A stretch of DNA of 64,000 bases from Turbatrix aceti (GCA_963969345.1 OZ017769.1:3105600-3169599), one strand, 5' to 3'. Positions 34,358 to 46,391 are shown, numbered from the stretch's first letter. Notes: a model not told the origin generated them from the sequence alone. Numbers and translations: made by a program.

Positions 34358-37300
34358 TCAATAAACTCGAACGCAGCTGGCGTCAAAATCCACGACGTAG
34401 ACCAGTCCATCCGGGGATACGCAGATGTCCATGGGGTTCTGGAGCACATTGGGGGTGGGAGCATCGCCGAGAGTCTTGATATCGACCGGAACGTATCGGA
34501 AAACGGATGTCTTGAGAAATTTGTCAATCGAAGTGTCGGTCATCGGTTCGGCTTTTGAATCGTCTCCAAAGAGAGCCACGACGGTTGAATCCGTGATGCT
34601 GAGAACCTGAACTCTGTGTGATCGAGAGTCACAGACCAGCAAGAGCCCGTCCGAGTCGACTGCCATGCCCTGGGGCCGGTAGAAGCAGCCAGGTGCCGTT
34701 CCTTCCAGGCCGTAGCACTGGGTTTTCCCGTCCGAATCAATGACCACCAGCCGATGCGTGTTGAAATCCGTGACCACCAAATCCCCGTCCGGCAGGTACG
34801 CAATGCCCCTCGGCGACGACGGTGAACGTTTGATGCCGATCTCGATGACGTGAACTTTCAGCAACGCGCCTTTGGAATTAAATACCTGGATCCGGTGATT
34901 TCGAGTATCCGTAACAGCGATCTCGTGCGAATTATTGCAAGCCACGCCCCAGGGATAATTGAAATGATTACGCCCACATCCGCGACTGCCAAATCCAAAG
35001 ATGTACCTTCCAGCCTCGCTGAACACCTGTATCCGGTGATTGTCCTTGTCTGCGACGATGATGTGATTTGATGGATTCACACAAATTCCCGCGGGTCGGT
35101 TGAACTCGCCCGGACGCGTTCCATAAACTCCAAACTTGGACAGAAACTTTCCCTGCGCGTCGAAGATCTGGATGCGGTGGTTTCCGCGGTCAGCGACGAG
35201 GATGCGTCCACGATGATCGCAGCAGATGCCCCAGGGCCGGGAGAGTTCGCCGTTCTGCGCGCCCTCCGAGCCGAAGCAGAAGCGCTGGCCTTCAGCCTGA
35301 ACGACGCGGTAGTCGCGACCGGAAGAGATCGTAATCTCGGTCGGACAGCCGGAGAGAGACGTCTGGCAGTGGGTTACGTTCAGTCGGTAGAGGCCTACTT
35401 TTTGGGGCGTGAACATGAACGAGCACACCGAGCTTTCGCGTTCCCTAAATTTTTTTATTAAAAAAGTCTTTTTATAGACAAATTTAAAAAAAAACAAATT
35501 TACTGAAAAAAATCTAATTTTTTTATCTGATTTTATTTCAACACAACAATAATTTTTTATATATATAAATAAAAAAAATTATTTTTTTTTGAAATATCGA
35601 TTTTTTTTTTTAAATATTTTTTTTACATTTAAATAAATTAATTAATTCAAAAAAAAATTTACAAAAAAATCAATTCCTTTAAAATTTTGAATACGTTTTC
35701 CTCAAAATTAATTTTTTTTTCAAAAAAAAATATTTTTTTCATTTTGTGTTTTTTTAAATGAAAAATATTTTTTTAAATGCAAAAATACATTTTCAAATTT
35801 ACATCTTTTCTTAAATTTTTTACAAAAAAAAATTTAATTTTTTTCTATTTCTTTTCAGTCAAAAGTTTCTGTTTTTTATATTTAAATAATTTTTTTTATA
35901 TAAAAAAATTGTTTTGACAAAAAAAATTTTTCTAAACCTCATTTTTCAGCAAAACTCACAAAATCTGGGCATGTTGGATCTCAGGTTCATCTCCTCCATT
36001 CAACGGTCCGCAGAGCGTTGCGCCAAAGTACTCATCCGATTCGAGAAGTCCCTTGTCGACGAGTTGGTTGCAGACATCCCTCAACTCGACGTTGACCACA
36101 CACGGTCGTCCGCAGATGAGTCTCTTGAAACGACTGCCAATCAGCTTGGAATTCCGACTGCAGATTCCGCTTTCAATTGTCCCGATCTGGGATAGCGATG
36201 CCATGAGCGTCGGTGTGGTGCTCGCGTCATCGTCAGTTTCATCGGCGACCGAGGGTGGCATTGAGAGTCTCAGGAGGGGGGAGACGACCGGCACGAGGGG
36301 CACAGAAGCCTCTACGTGGGCTCGAAGGAGCTGATCAACGGCCTCAGGATCCAGGGGGTGAGATTTCGCGATTGAAAGCGCTTCGCCGAGAAGATTCAGC
36401 TTGGATTCCAGAGATTGACGCTGGGAGTCCAAAAGATCGAGTTTACACTGCTGAACAAAGCTCGCTCGTTTGTGCAGTTGACTTCGACGCTCATTAAGGA
36501 CCGCGATGTACGCGTCGATGGCCTCGTCGATGTCAGACAGTAATCTTTGACCCGAACTTTCCAGCTGGGACCTTCGATGATTAATCTTCGCTTCCGCGGA
36601 TTTCAAAGAATTCAAAAAATTCTGCGTCTCTTCAACCAAAGCGACCTGGGGTTCTCCCGCAGCGATAATCTTGACATCGTGTTTCGTGTGCACCTGGAGA
36701 CAGGTGAGACAAGCATTCGCGCCGGCACAGGTGTTGCAGACTGCCAGGCACGGTGATTTGTGTTCCGAGCACTGTTTCACCAATTTCGATTCATTCTGAG
36801 AATTCTGGGATCCTCTCGGAGTAGCCAGTTGCTTCGGCGCGGGTCCAATCGACTCAATAAAAGACGTGGGACTGTCGGTTTGGTTCGTCGATCCCGAATG
36901 GGATCTCGTCGATGTGCTCGTCGTTGTATCCGTCGTCGCAGAATTATTCTGATCCAATCCGACAATCTGATGCTTTCTCGTGATCCTGACTCGTCCATGC
37001 GCGACCACACACAATTGACAGAGGACTTCAGAACACTCGACGCAGAATCCGACACCCGGAGTGGCCTCTTCGCAGTTTGAGCACCGCTCCGAAGGCGGAG
37101 AAGCCGACAGCGTGGTTTTCTGACGCTCCTGGGGAACATCAGGAAAGAGTCTTGGAATTCGGTCGGCGGCTGCTGCCTGAGGTGGTTGTCGTGACGAGAC
37201 CGGAATGGGCTCCCAGATGCGAAAGAGGTTGGGAACTGGCTTGAAGCCGGGAGACATCGTAAACATGTCCAGGTGCATCTGGTCGCCACCGGCGAAGGGC

Positions 37301-39520
37301 TGTGGTGTAATTTTCTGTGCGGGAGCCGAGCGATCGAGGGGCGACCCCGGCATGTAGCTTTGCATCTGCTTGGGGTACTGTGGTATCAACGGATGAACGG
37401 ACGGCTGATCGAAGCCATTTCGAGCGGCAAATTCGAGCGGGAGCAGTGACAATGAACTAAATAAAAATTATTTTTTAAAATGTTTTTTTTAGAAAAAATT
37501 TGTCCCTCGTCTGTAATTTTTGTCGAAAAAAAAAATAACGATACTCATCTTTTTTTCGGCACTTTACAATTTTTTTTTATTCAAAAAACAAATTTACGAC
37601 CTTATGTGCAGTTTGCAATTACGATAGTTGTCCGTCAAGCAATGCGTAAAACACCCCATTAAAAAACGAACACCGGGTAAACAAGATTTGGTGTCGTTCG
37701 TGTACAACATCTTTTATTTTTTCACACAAGGCTCAAGGTCTTCCTTCTTCCAACAATTCTTTTGTCAAGGATTTTTTTGTTTGTATCTGACAAGGGTTCT
37801 TTGTTGCACCAAAAAAATTGTAAATTTGACAAAACTACGTACAGCACAACGAAGAAGGTCTCGAGTGGAAATTTCGTTTGTTTTGAGAATACAAAAAAAA
37901 CGTAATTATTTTTATTGTTTTTGTGTTTTTAAGGGAATATTTTGTTCGTCCGGCAAAAGTTCTTTGTTACACCCAAAAAAATTGTGAATTTGACAAAATA
38001 CACACGACGAAAAATTTATCAAGGCGAAAAATTATCAAAATGCAAAGGTTTGGCATGGTTTCGAGCGGAAATTGTTTTTCGTTTCGAGAACACCAAAAAC
38101 GTCATTTTTAGTTTTTTTTTCACCTTTTTGCGTTTTTGAACGTAATTTTTGATTCTGATTGAGTTTTTCAGCCATTTTATGTTTTATGTTTTTTTGATTG
38201 TGAGAGCAGGGAAGAGAAACAGCTGTCCACTTTCGCACCTAATGGGCATTCCTCCAGGCCAATTCTTCAAGTCCCATAAATTTTGATCCCAATTCCAAAA
38301 TACCATAACAAAAAACCCCGAACAAAACACATTTTTCTATTTTGTATTTTTTCATCTCGTCGATCAAAAAAGTCGTACCCCATCCATGCTCTTTTATCAG
38401 GTCTGCAAAGCAGAGCAGAGCATAGTTTTATCTTGTTCATCGTCTTTGTCGCAGGTCCCTGCTATCTTCCAGTCTCCTTTCTTCCTTCTTCCTTCCCTTT
38501 CATCGGTTAAAGGTCGTTAGTACCGCCGGGTTGCAGCAAAGGAGGAGGCAAGTAATGTCGTCGGTCGCCGGGTCGGTCAATCGATTGATCACCTCCCCCC
38601 CCCCCCATCCCGTAGTATACTCGACTGATCGCACCACACCAACCCCACCCCCTGGTAATGGTGTGGTGCATGCACACCCGGGTCTGCAGTGCGATGAAAA
38701 AACATCCAAAAAAATTGGTACGCTTATAAAAACTCAAAAGTCGTCGGGCCGAAATCTACGATAGGCACCCCAAAAAAATTTTGAAGGAGTATAAAAGGCA
38801 GAAAATACAACGCTGGATTTTAGTCGAACCAAAATCGTCCCAGAACTGGGTATCAGACATTTTCTTAACTTAACTTGACTACTTCGATGTTCGTGACAAA
38901 AAAAATATTTTGTTGATGAAACTATTTTTCTTCAAAAATTTTTTTATGACGTGTGTAAAAAACTTTCAAGTGAAAAATAAACAATAGTTTGTGACGGTAT
39001 CGTTTTATTTTTGTTTGTTACCGATTTTTGATCGTTCACGTAAACCGTGGATTTTTTCTAAATTTTTTTCTTCGGTTTTTTTTTCAGTTTTACCCCAAAA
39101 AATTTCAAAAAATTGGTCCAACTCACTTGAATCCAGCACTGCTACTGGCACTGCTGCTCCCACTGCCATACTCCACCCCGGCACCTGTGGACGCTGTCTG
39201 AAAGGATGCCGCAGATGCCGCAGACGTCGGCGACGATCCAGCCCTCGCGGAAGAACCCATCTCGTAGAGTGGAAAGCTCGACGGCTGATTGCTCCTCGGT
39301 GGTGGTGGTGTCCGGAAGGCGTTAGGCGAGAAGAGTGGCTGTGGACCGTCGCCGGCGTCTGACCTGTGGTGGAGGTGGTGGTGGTGGGGGTGATGGTGGT
39401 GGCGGTAGCTCATCGAGCTGCTCGGCCCATGGCGTGGAGGAGGAGATGTATGGGAGGTCGTGGTGAGAGGAGGAGAAGAGAATGAGGCCTGATTGCACTA
39501 CCCGTAAATCTGACACTGGC
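34358..39520 (-). CDS. lin-41: LIN-41/TRIM71 tandem B-box, filamin, NHL protein
   Basis: A heterochronic RNA-binding repressor. Exons 39413-39127, 37456-35960 and 35444-34358 join in phase (...AGF-N-SLSLLPLEF..., ...HAQI-L-ERESSV...) to give 956 residues. The order is a His-rich/Pro/Ser start (HHHHPHHHHLHH), B-box 1 (about 221-258, CSNCEEATPG), B-box 2 (325-361), coiled coil (about 370-480), a filamin/Ig repeat split by the last intron (about 520-640) and six NHL repeats (RPWGICC, RPAGICV, YPWGVAC, SPRGIAY, RPQGMAV, NPMDICV). No cysteine precedes B-box 1, so there is no RING. A TTTGCAG acceptor at 39521 and an in-frame TAG before ATG 39413 fix the start; the mRNA is probably trans-spliced or has a 5' UTR intron. 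The 3' UTR has four let-7 sites. The first exon lies inside the tandem unit. Confidence 0.93.
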
Positions 39521-41098
39521 CTGCAAACATTGATTTTGAGAATTTTTTTTTTGGTGTCAAAAGTTTAATTTAGCGTTTTCAGTCGCGAAAAAAACGGAAA
39601 ATTTTAGGATAATTTTTTCATTTGACAGAAAAAAATTTTCTGGATGGAGTATTAGAATGCAAAAAACTCCAAGCATCTTCGCATCCAAATCGTCGCTAAT
39701 CAAAGATTTTTTACGCAAAAGTGCTAAAAAAGCTCAAAAAACAAGTCGAAAAGTGACAAAAACCTCCCCGCAAAATCGTGACCTGACCCCGAGGTAAACC
39801 AAACCCAGCGAGCAAAAACCACGTAGCCCAGGACCAGGACTAAGGCCAGGATAGATCGTCGAAAAACACACCAGAGCCCGAGTCTGCTCTGTCTGCGCAA
39901 AAAAGAGGATGGAGGATGGAAAAAAAGGTCGGCGAGTCGGAGTCGCAACGACGACGACGACGACGACGACGCGTGTTGCATACACACGTCCTCGTCGTCG
40001 TCAAAAAAAACGTTGCAGAAAAAAAAAGGGTGGCGAGAAAAGAGAAGAAAGGAAGAGAGCGACGAGACAGACGACCCAGGAAGCGTGTGTCCCCACCCCA
40101 GGCGCTGTAGGGGCTGTAGGGGCTGTGTAGGGGCTGCTGCCAGCGCCCGCCCGGGCCCCCTGCCACCCGACTGACGAAATGGAACTAAATCGCCGGCCTT
40201 TCTACGACGAACAAAAAACGCACACTCACACGCATACATACGCACACGCATACAGGCAATCGTTTGTTTCCAGAGCAGCCCGCGGCAGACACACGTAGAC
40301 CTGCAGGCGCATGGCCTGGCCCGGACTGCCAGGAAGAAGGCAGGAGGAGGCCGAACAGAATCCTCTCGCTCCTTTTCGCACTGACTGTTTTTTCCTCCAA
40401 TAGTCGTCGATGAAGGAAAAATGCAAAAGCTTTTAGGCCGGGTGGTCGTCTACATCGTCGTCGTCGTCGTTGTCGTGGAAAAGGACAGATTTTTAGGCTG
40501 CCCGGAAAAAAGTGACGTTTGATTGCTTCAAAAGACGAAAACGCTTTCCTCGAATGTTTCAGCACAAAAAGGTGACTTACAGAAGATTTGGATTAAAATA
40601 AGTATATAACTGAATGACCGTTACTCGAGGCGTCCGATCTACGATCAACTGTATTTAATTCTGTTGTTTACGTTTTTTTGACCACTGGTCGCCTATTTTT
40701 TTGTCGATAATTCGTTTGTTTTTTTTTTTTTTTGTCGATAAAAACAAATGCATGCATGAGTGAGCACAGGTAAGATTTTCTAAAAAAAAAGTTTGTTTAT
40801 TTGTCCAAAAAAGGTCCGAAATTCAGTTCAATGCGTATTTTAAGTTAAGCAGCAATTTTTTGATTTCATATTGTATCCGATTAAAATCAAATTAAAACAA
40901 AAAAAATGACTATAAAATGTTAATTGTTTTTTCCAGATTAGAAAAATTCAAAAACCGTTTTTTACAAATGTCATTTTTTTTCAATCAAAAAAAACTTTTT
41001 TTTTCAATGCATCAGTTTTTATTTTCACCCGGTAGCCATGGAGTTTTTTGCAAATGCTCACGCAAAAACAGTAAACAACCCTCGGCAATCCATCCCAT
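39521..41098. promoter_or_regulatory. Upstream region of lin-41 / 3' flank of transporter B
   Basis: No coding gene is seen. It holds an (ACG)n run at 39948-39971, GGGGCTGT repeats at about 40,104-40,137, and a TCG run near 40,455-40,474. A candidate 5' UTR exon of lin-41 ends at a CTTCT-GTAAGTC donor near 40,580, just left of a TATATAAC box-like sequence (minus strand). If right, the lin-41 promoter lies inside the tandem unit. This is positional inference. The same region recurs in copies 2 and 3. Confidence 0.35.
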
Positions 41099-43619
41099 TT
41101 ACAAACGAACATCCGAAAAACGAAGTTCGCTATTTTGAATTCTTCGATCGAGTTCCTTAGGACGCATGACGACGGATAACTTGGTAGAATAATACGAGTA
41201 GGGCTCTTTCGGCTCGACAGACGCATTTATCTGTGTGAAAGGTCTGGCTTTTGTCTTAAAAAAGGCCAGCTGGATTCCACATGCGAAGAAGTTGAACACC
41301 CCAGCAACGACGAAGGCAAGGCGGAAGTTGTCCAGGTGATCGAGGTCGACAAAGTACTGAACGATAAATGAGTACAGTACTCCTGTTAGGTTGAATCCAA
41401 TCATCCCCTGCAACAAATTTTTGATACATAGCATAATTGACATAATGGGATCAAAGAGTACAACTCACCATGGCCCCCATAAAGTACGCGTGCTGTTGAC
41501 TCATCTGAAAACAATTGCAGTTAATTTTTATTGGAGACGAGATCAGATATTTTTTGTTCGCAAACAAACAAAATTTTTTTTTGAAAAATTAGACGAACAC
41601 GAACATAATATTATTTAAAATTTTCTTTAAAATATTAAACGAACACGAACATTTTACTAAATTTTTTTCAAAATATGAAACGAACACGAACATTTTTGCC
41701 CATATTCGTAAACGAACATCGAACAAAGTTTTTTCATAAATTGTGTAAAACAAATTTTTTTCAGCAGAAATACGTAAATTATGGTAGTTCCCCAAAATTT
41801 TTGTTCTGTTCGAAACTACAAAAACAAATGAAAAAAAATCTCTTTGCGAACAAACACGAAAAAAAAACATTTTATCATCCCTGATTCGAAACCTGAAATT
41901 AAATTAAAAAAAAGTAAGACAACTTACAATCTGAATAACTTTATTGAATGATAGCGCGCAAAATCCAGTGCCACCGTAGAGAATCTGAGCAACGTAGGCC
42001 ATCCACAAATTAGGCTTATCCATAATATACATCACAAAAAAGTATGCAGTTGTCGTTATACTGCATAGCACACCGTAGAAGTAAAACTTGGTCTGTTCGC
42101 GCAACTTCCAATGATGATCCAAAAACGGTAGCCCAATTTTGATCACCGCCGATATCATGTAACCGATCGTAGCTATGTGTCCTGTTTCTGCGTCTGATGT
42201 GTCGTAAACCGCGTTGATGTACGTCGGTCCGGAAATGAGGCCCACAAAATAAGTCACACTGACCGGAGCTCCGATAACGATGGCTATGATATTGTGAAAG
42301 TCAGTGAAAAACGCCTTATACGGCACTTTTGTCAGTTCTTTTTGTCCCTGCACCATCTGGTGTTTCTGAATGTAAAGCAATTCGTCCTGGGACACAAATG
42401 CGTTGTCCGAAGGATGATCCGTGTAGAAAATTGTAAAAACAGTCAACAGGATAACATTTCCCACTCCTAGAGGGTAGTACATGTTCTGCCATCCAAGAGT
42501 ACGGCACGTGGCTGCATAGTACTGCCCGGAGGCAATAATCGGCAGGTCATAGGTGGCCGTGGCAATGCTGATGAAAATGCCGAGTTCGTTGAAGGGGGCC
42601 CAGTTTTGGATAAAGCCGAACATCATGGTTAGCGAGTTTCCTAGCGAGATTCCCTGCAATGTGTATGTATTGTATTAACGTGTTTCCCAATAATACACGT
42701 TTTCCGTGGTTTCCCAATCATAAAATTTTTGGCAAAAAGCAGCGTTTACCCTCTGAAACTCATGTCTGCCAAACAAAATTTGAGGAACCAAAGACCTGTA
42801 AAAATTACAAAGATTTTGAAAGTATTTAGCATTTTCATTTTTTTATTATGCAAAAAAATCCTATTTTTATTGCACATTTATCCAAACGCCAAAAATTGTT
42901 TTACTGGGATTAATTATTGAAAAAATGTCTGTAAACTTAACGTTATTGTTTTTTCGCAAAATAATTCGCAAATTGGATTTAAAAAACTTAAAAAATTTTT
43001 TTTTAATTTAGAAATTTTTTTTAAAGGTTAGACACTCCATTTTATTACGTATAATATTTTGAAGTTTTGTGCAATACGTCCCAAAAATGCAAAAATGTCA
43101 CGCGCAACGTTTTCCAGATCTTCGGTTTCGCAAATTGCCCGAATTTCATAATTATTGCTTTTTACACGAAAATGTGGAGCAGAGTTGAGTGAACGTTCGC
43201 GAACAAAAAAACGGTTGTTCGTTCATCTTTTCCCCTCGCGAGCTTCCTTAAACTACTCATACCATGAAAAACTGTAGCACAGCCTGAGCCCAAAACCCGT
43301 AATCCGCATAAAAGCCGTAGAGAATCGATGACACCGTTCCGACGGCTGTCAGCGTGACGTAGACCTTCTTCAACCCATAGCTGTGATTCAAGAAATGGGT
43401 AGCAACGATGCTGAAGAACATGGCACCGTTATTGATGACGTTAAGCCAGTTGGTGTCTGCCACGGAGTACGGCTTGTCTTCATCCTTTTCGTACTCGTTG
43501 TTGACGCATACCGTGAGGTACGGAAAGAGCGAATTGATGCCCCACGTGAAGATTTGTAGCAACGCGATGACAAAGTTTAGAAAGTGTCGGGTCAAGCCCC
43601 AGAATTTGAAGGGGGACAT
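41099..43619 (-). CDS. SLC17-like MFS transporter B, copy 1
   Basis: Exons 43619-43263, 42653-41928, 41504-41469 and 41407-41099 join in phase 0 throughout, giving 475 residues. The protein is polytopic, starting near FWGLTRHFLNFVIALLQIF. It shows NWAPFNELGIF, a central loop FVSQDELLYIQKHQ then KVPYKAFFTDFHNI, and a C-terminal basic tail. This layout resembles the SLC17 anion:cation symporter branch of the major facilitator superfamily, expanded in nematodes. The substrate cannot be read from sequence. It is a tandem paralogue of the adjacent transporter A, with the same first two exon boundaries, but it has an extra intron isolating a 12-codon exon (MSQQHAYFMGAM). The intron at 41505-41927 holds repeats of CGAACACGAACAT. 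ATG 43619 is chosen by alignment with transporter A; the frame is open upstream to 43790. Confidence 0.82.
41570..41870. repeat. CGAACACGAACAT repeats in transporter B intron
   Basis: The 13-mer CGAACACGAACAT occurs three times exactly at roughly 50-bp spacing and again in degraded form (GTAAACGAACATCG, GCGAACAAACACG). The spacers are AT-rich. The same stretch recurs in copies 2 and 3 of the large unit. Confidence 0.55.
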
Positions 43620-43989
43620 TTTTGAGGAAAAACAAAACAAAACAATTGATTGGGCCTGATGATTAGTCTTCCCTCGATTGAATTTTGAGGCGTGTTGAAT
43701 GCACTTTTTTAATGATCTAGTGTTGGTCGTTATGAATTTTGTGAATTGTTCGTCAACGCGTATAATAACAAAACAAAAACGACGACGCACGCGCGCACAC
43801 TTGCATTAGTTTGCAATTTGTTCTACCTGTAATATGTTTTTTTTGAACTGACGGAGCAACCAATTTTGTCTAGATCTAAGCCGATGCATGTTGGACTCTT
43901 TGGCCTAGGTAGAAGTATTTTGGTGCACAATAACAAAATTTATACATATTTAAAATTATACACAAATTTTAAACATAATTTATTAAAGT

Positions 43990-45532
43990 TTAGAGTTCCG
44001 GGTATGATTCCATGTTTTCTGTGACTTTTTTTATTGAATCTGCCTTATCCGCGACCTTATTTGTGCGCGTAAAGGGTCGTGGCTCCATTTTGTATATCAG
44101 GAGTTGTACAAGAAGGGCGTGAAAGTTGAAGACAGCAGCGATGAAAAAGACAACTCGAAATGACCATTCTTGTTTGAGCGTCACAAAATATTGCGTTATA
44201 AGAGAATAAATGACGCCCGTAGACAGGTAGCCAACCGTAATCATGGTTCCCAGGAAGTTGGCGTATTGCTGGATCATCTGAAAGACAATTTTATTTTTAT
44301 TTTAAAAAAGTAGGTTACCACACGGCTACATTTTATCAAAAATTCAAAAATTCAGTTTTTTTGATAAAAAAAAAGTTTTTCCTCAAATCAACTCACAACT
44401 TGAATCGCGACGTTAAAAGACGGAACGGAAAGTGCCATGCCAACGCCGTAGGAAATCTGCGCGACGTAGAGCATCCATTCTCGGTCCTTTGTTAAGTTGC
44501 CCATAATGACAAAGTACGCCGTCGTTGTGAAGAGCGCTGCCGTCCCATAAACATAAAATTTTATCGTATCGTTGCCCGGGATTTTGTGATTCACAAAAGG
44601 CAAGCTGATCTTGAGGACCGCAGCTACCGCAAATCCCAGGGTCATGACGTATCCTGTTTTTAGTTCAGACATACTAAAAATCTGCATGACAAAAACGGGA
44701 GCCGTGATGATGGAGACAAAGAAAGACGCAAAAACCGGCGTTCCAATCAGTACGGCTAGCAAAATGTGATGATCTGTGAAAAACGCTGCGTACGGAACTT
44801 TTGGGATTGTTTTGTTATTAATTGTTAGCTGATTTTCGTGAATGTAACGGAGTTCTTCCGGGGATACAAATCGGTTGTGCGAGGGACTCTCGGTGTAGAA
44901 AATCCAGAAAAAGACGAGTAGGATTCCGTTGCAGGCTGCCAAGCCGTAGTACATGTTTGCCGAGCCGAGGGGCTTGCAGACGAGTCCGTAGTACTGACCG
45001 GCGAATATGTACGGCAGGTCGTAGGTAGCCATGGTCAGGCCCATGAAAAAGGTGAGCTCGTTCATCGGAGCCCAGGAATTTACAAATCCAAAAATCATGG
45101 TTAGGGTGTTGCTCATTGATAAGCCCTGAAACGATCCTAATTTTTTTTCAACTCCCAAAAAAACAGGAAACTCACTAAAAACACGTGTAGCACAACATAA
45201 GCCGGAAAACCCTTCTTTGCAAACAACCCAAATATGAGTCCCGCAACAACGCCCAGTGCCGTGAGTGAAGCGTAGATATTCTTAACACCCCACCGTTCTT
45301 CGACCAGGTGAGCCCCCAGCAGGCCAATCAGCATGGATCCACAAGCTGTGATATTGATCCAACTTATCCTCTCAAAAGTGTACTCGATTTCACTTTCAGG
45401 CTTGCTGCCGTTGTCGCAGATGGTGTAGTACGCAAACAGGCTGAAGGTAGACCAAGTCGTGATTTGGATGAGGAATATTATGATCATGACAAAGTATCGG
45501 GTCTTACCCCACAGCGTAGAGGCACCGGCCAT
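43990..45532 (-). CDS. SLC17-like MFS transporter A, copy 1
   Basis: Exons 45532-45176, 45125-44397 and 44277-43990 join in phase 0, giving 457 residues. Hydrophobic segments fit a 12-helix MFS protein. Landmarks are TRYFVMIIIFLIQITTW (first helix), NSWAPMNELTFF, FVSPEELRYIHENQ in the central loop, KVPYAAFFTDHHILL, and MEPRPFTRTN before a hydrophilic tail. Shared boundaries with transporter B (119-codon first exon, then G-[LI]-S) show origin by local duplication, followed by strong divergence. It lies about 370 bp upstream of B and about 275 bp downstream of the SL1 RNA gene on the same strand. A TTTGCAG acceptor about 20 nt before the ATG could accept a spliced leader. Substrate unknown. Confidence 0.82.
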
Positions 45533-45807
45533 GACGGAAACGAGCGCTGCTGCAAATGATGATGTTGCTCACTCATCGGACGCCTTTTCAACGAGATTCC
45601 CGCTGAATTCAATAACTTTTGACTCACAAGTCAGCCACCACTTTTTTGTTTCTTCGTTTGCTCAAATTAAACACCTGATAATTATGTAAATTTCTTAGGA
45701 ATGTTGATTTATTTTCATTTTCTGAGTTCGAGAACATTATAATAAACAGCATCGTCAGAATTGAAATTTTGCCAATCTATAAGAAGATACAATACTTATA
45801 GATTTTT

Positions 45808-45914
45808 ATCCATCATCTGCTTATGCAAATGGAATCCAAAATTCAGAGGTATCCAACCACAAGCTTTCGCTAGGGCAGAATTCAGTGTTTACCTCAAACT
45901 TGGGTAATTAAACC
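45808..45914 (-). ncRNA. sls-1: SL1 spliced-leader RNA, copy 1
   Basis: The RNA begins with the full 22-nt nematode SL1 exon (45914-45893, starting GGTTTAATTACCC and ending AAGTTTGAG). The donor GTAAAC follows, and its TAAAC can pair back with GTTTA in the exon as in the SL1 first stem. An Sm site AATTTTGG lies at 45843-45836. A hairpin CATTTGC-ATAA-GCAGATG follows before the likely 3' end; the end is placed by this hairpin and is approximate. The body beyond the donor differs from C. elegans SL1 RNA except for the fold and Sm site. It donates the trans-spliced 5' end and cap of nematode mRNAs. Confidence 0.95.
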
Positions 45915-46391
45915 GAGGACGAAAGCGCGGAGACAGCTTTTGTGCACCTGCTCACGCAAAAAGCGTACATGACCAAGTGATATCATTCACATTGCATTAT
46001 TCGAAGAGACGCAGAGAAAGAGAACCTATGCACACACGGTGTGAAAGGGAGGGGAGACGTTTTGGGAAGTTAATCCGCAGCAGCGCTGCAGTCAGTGATT
46101 AATTTAATTGCACCCGGACCAAGGCAAAAGCGTTTTTTGCAGTTGATTTTGAGCGAAAAGAATGGGTGACTACCACCCCTCATAAATCGTCGTTTTGTCG
46201 ACGAAAAGGAAGAGGAAGCCCAATTTTTTTTACCTTTTTACCGTATTGAGTCCCGGTTCAATTCCGAACATGATACCTTTTTTTTCGACGTTTTCTCCTT
46301 ATAACATAAAAAGTTGCTTTAATTCACATTTATTCTTGCAAAGTTTCATAAACTAACTTTGACCAAAATCACAATACTTCTGGTGCTCACA
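45915..46391. promoter_or_regulatory. 5' flank of SL1 RNA gene, copy 1
   Basis: No coding gene is seen. The 60-70 bp directly upstream of the SL1 start should contain the snRNA-type proximal element. I cannot name it by sequence alone, but the stretch CGCGGAGACAGCTTTTGTGCACCTG is the non-AT-rich candidate. It recurs unchanged in copies 2 and 3. Confidence 0.35.

Noticed and set aside
39322..39516. Alternate frame with PPPPSPPPPPPPP in the lin-41 first exon
   Set aside because: Its frame does not meet lin-41 exon 2 in phase, while the His-rich frame does.
39724..40251. 175-codon minus-strand ORF and its two copies
   Set aside because: Serine run arises from the ACG/GTC microsatellite. Rest is low complexity with no family likeness. 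More likely lin-41 upstream DNA.
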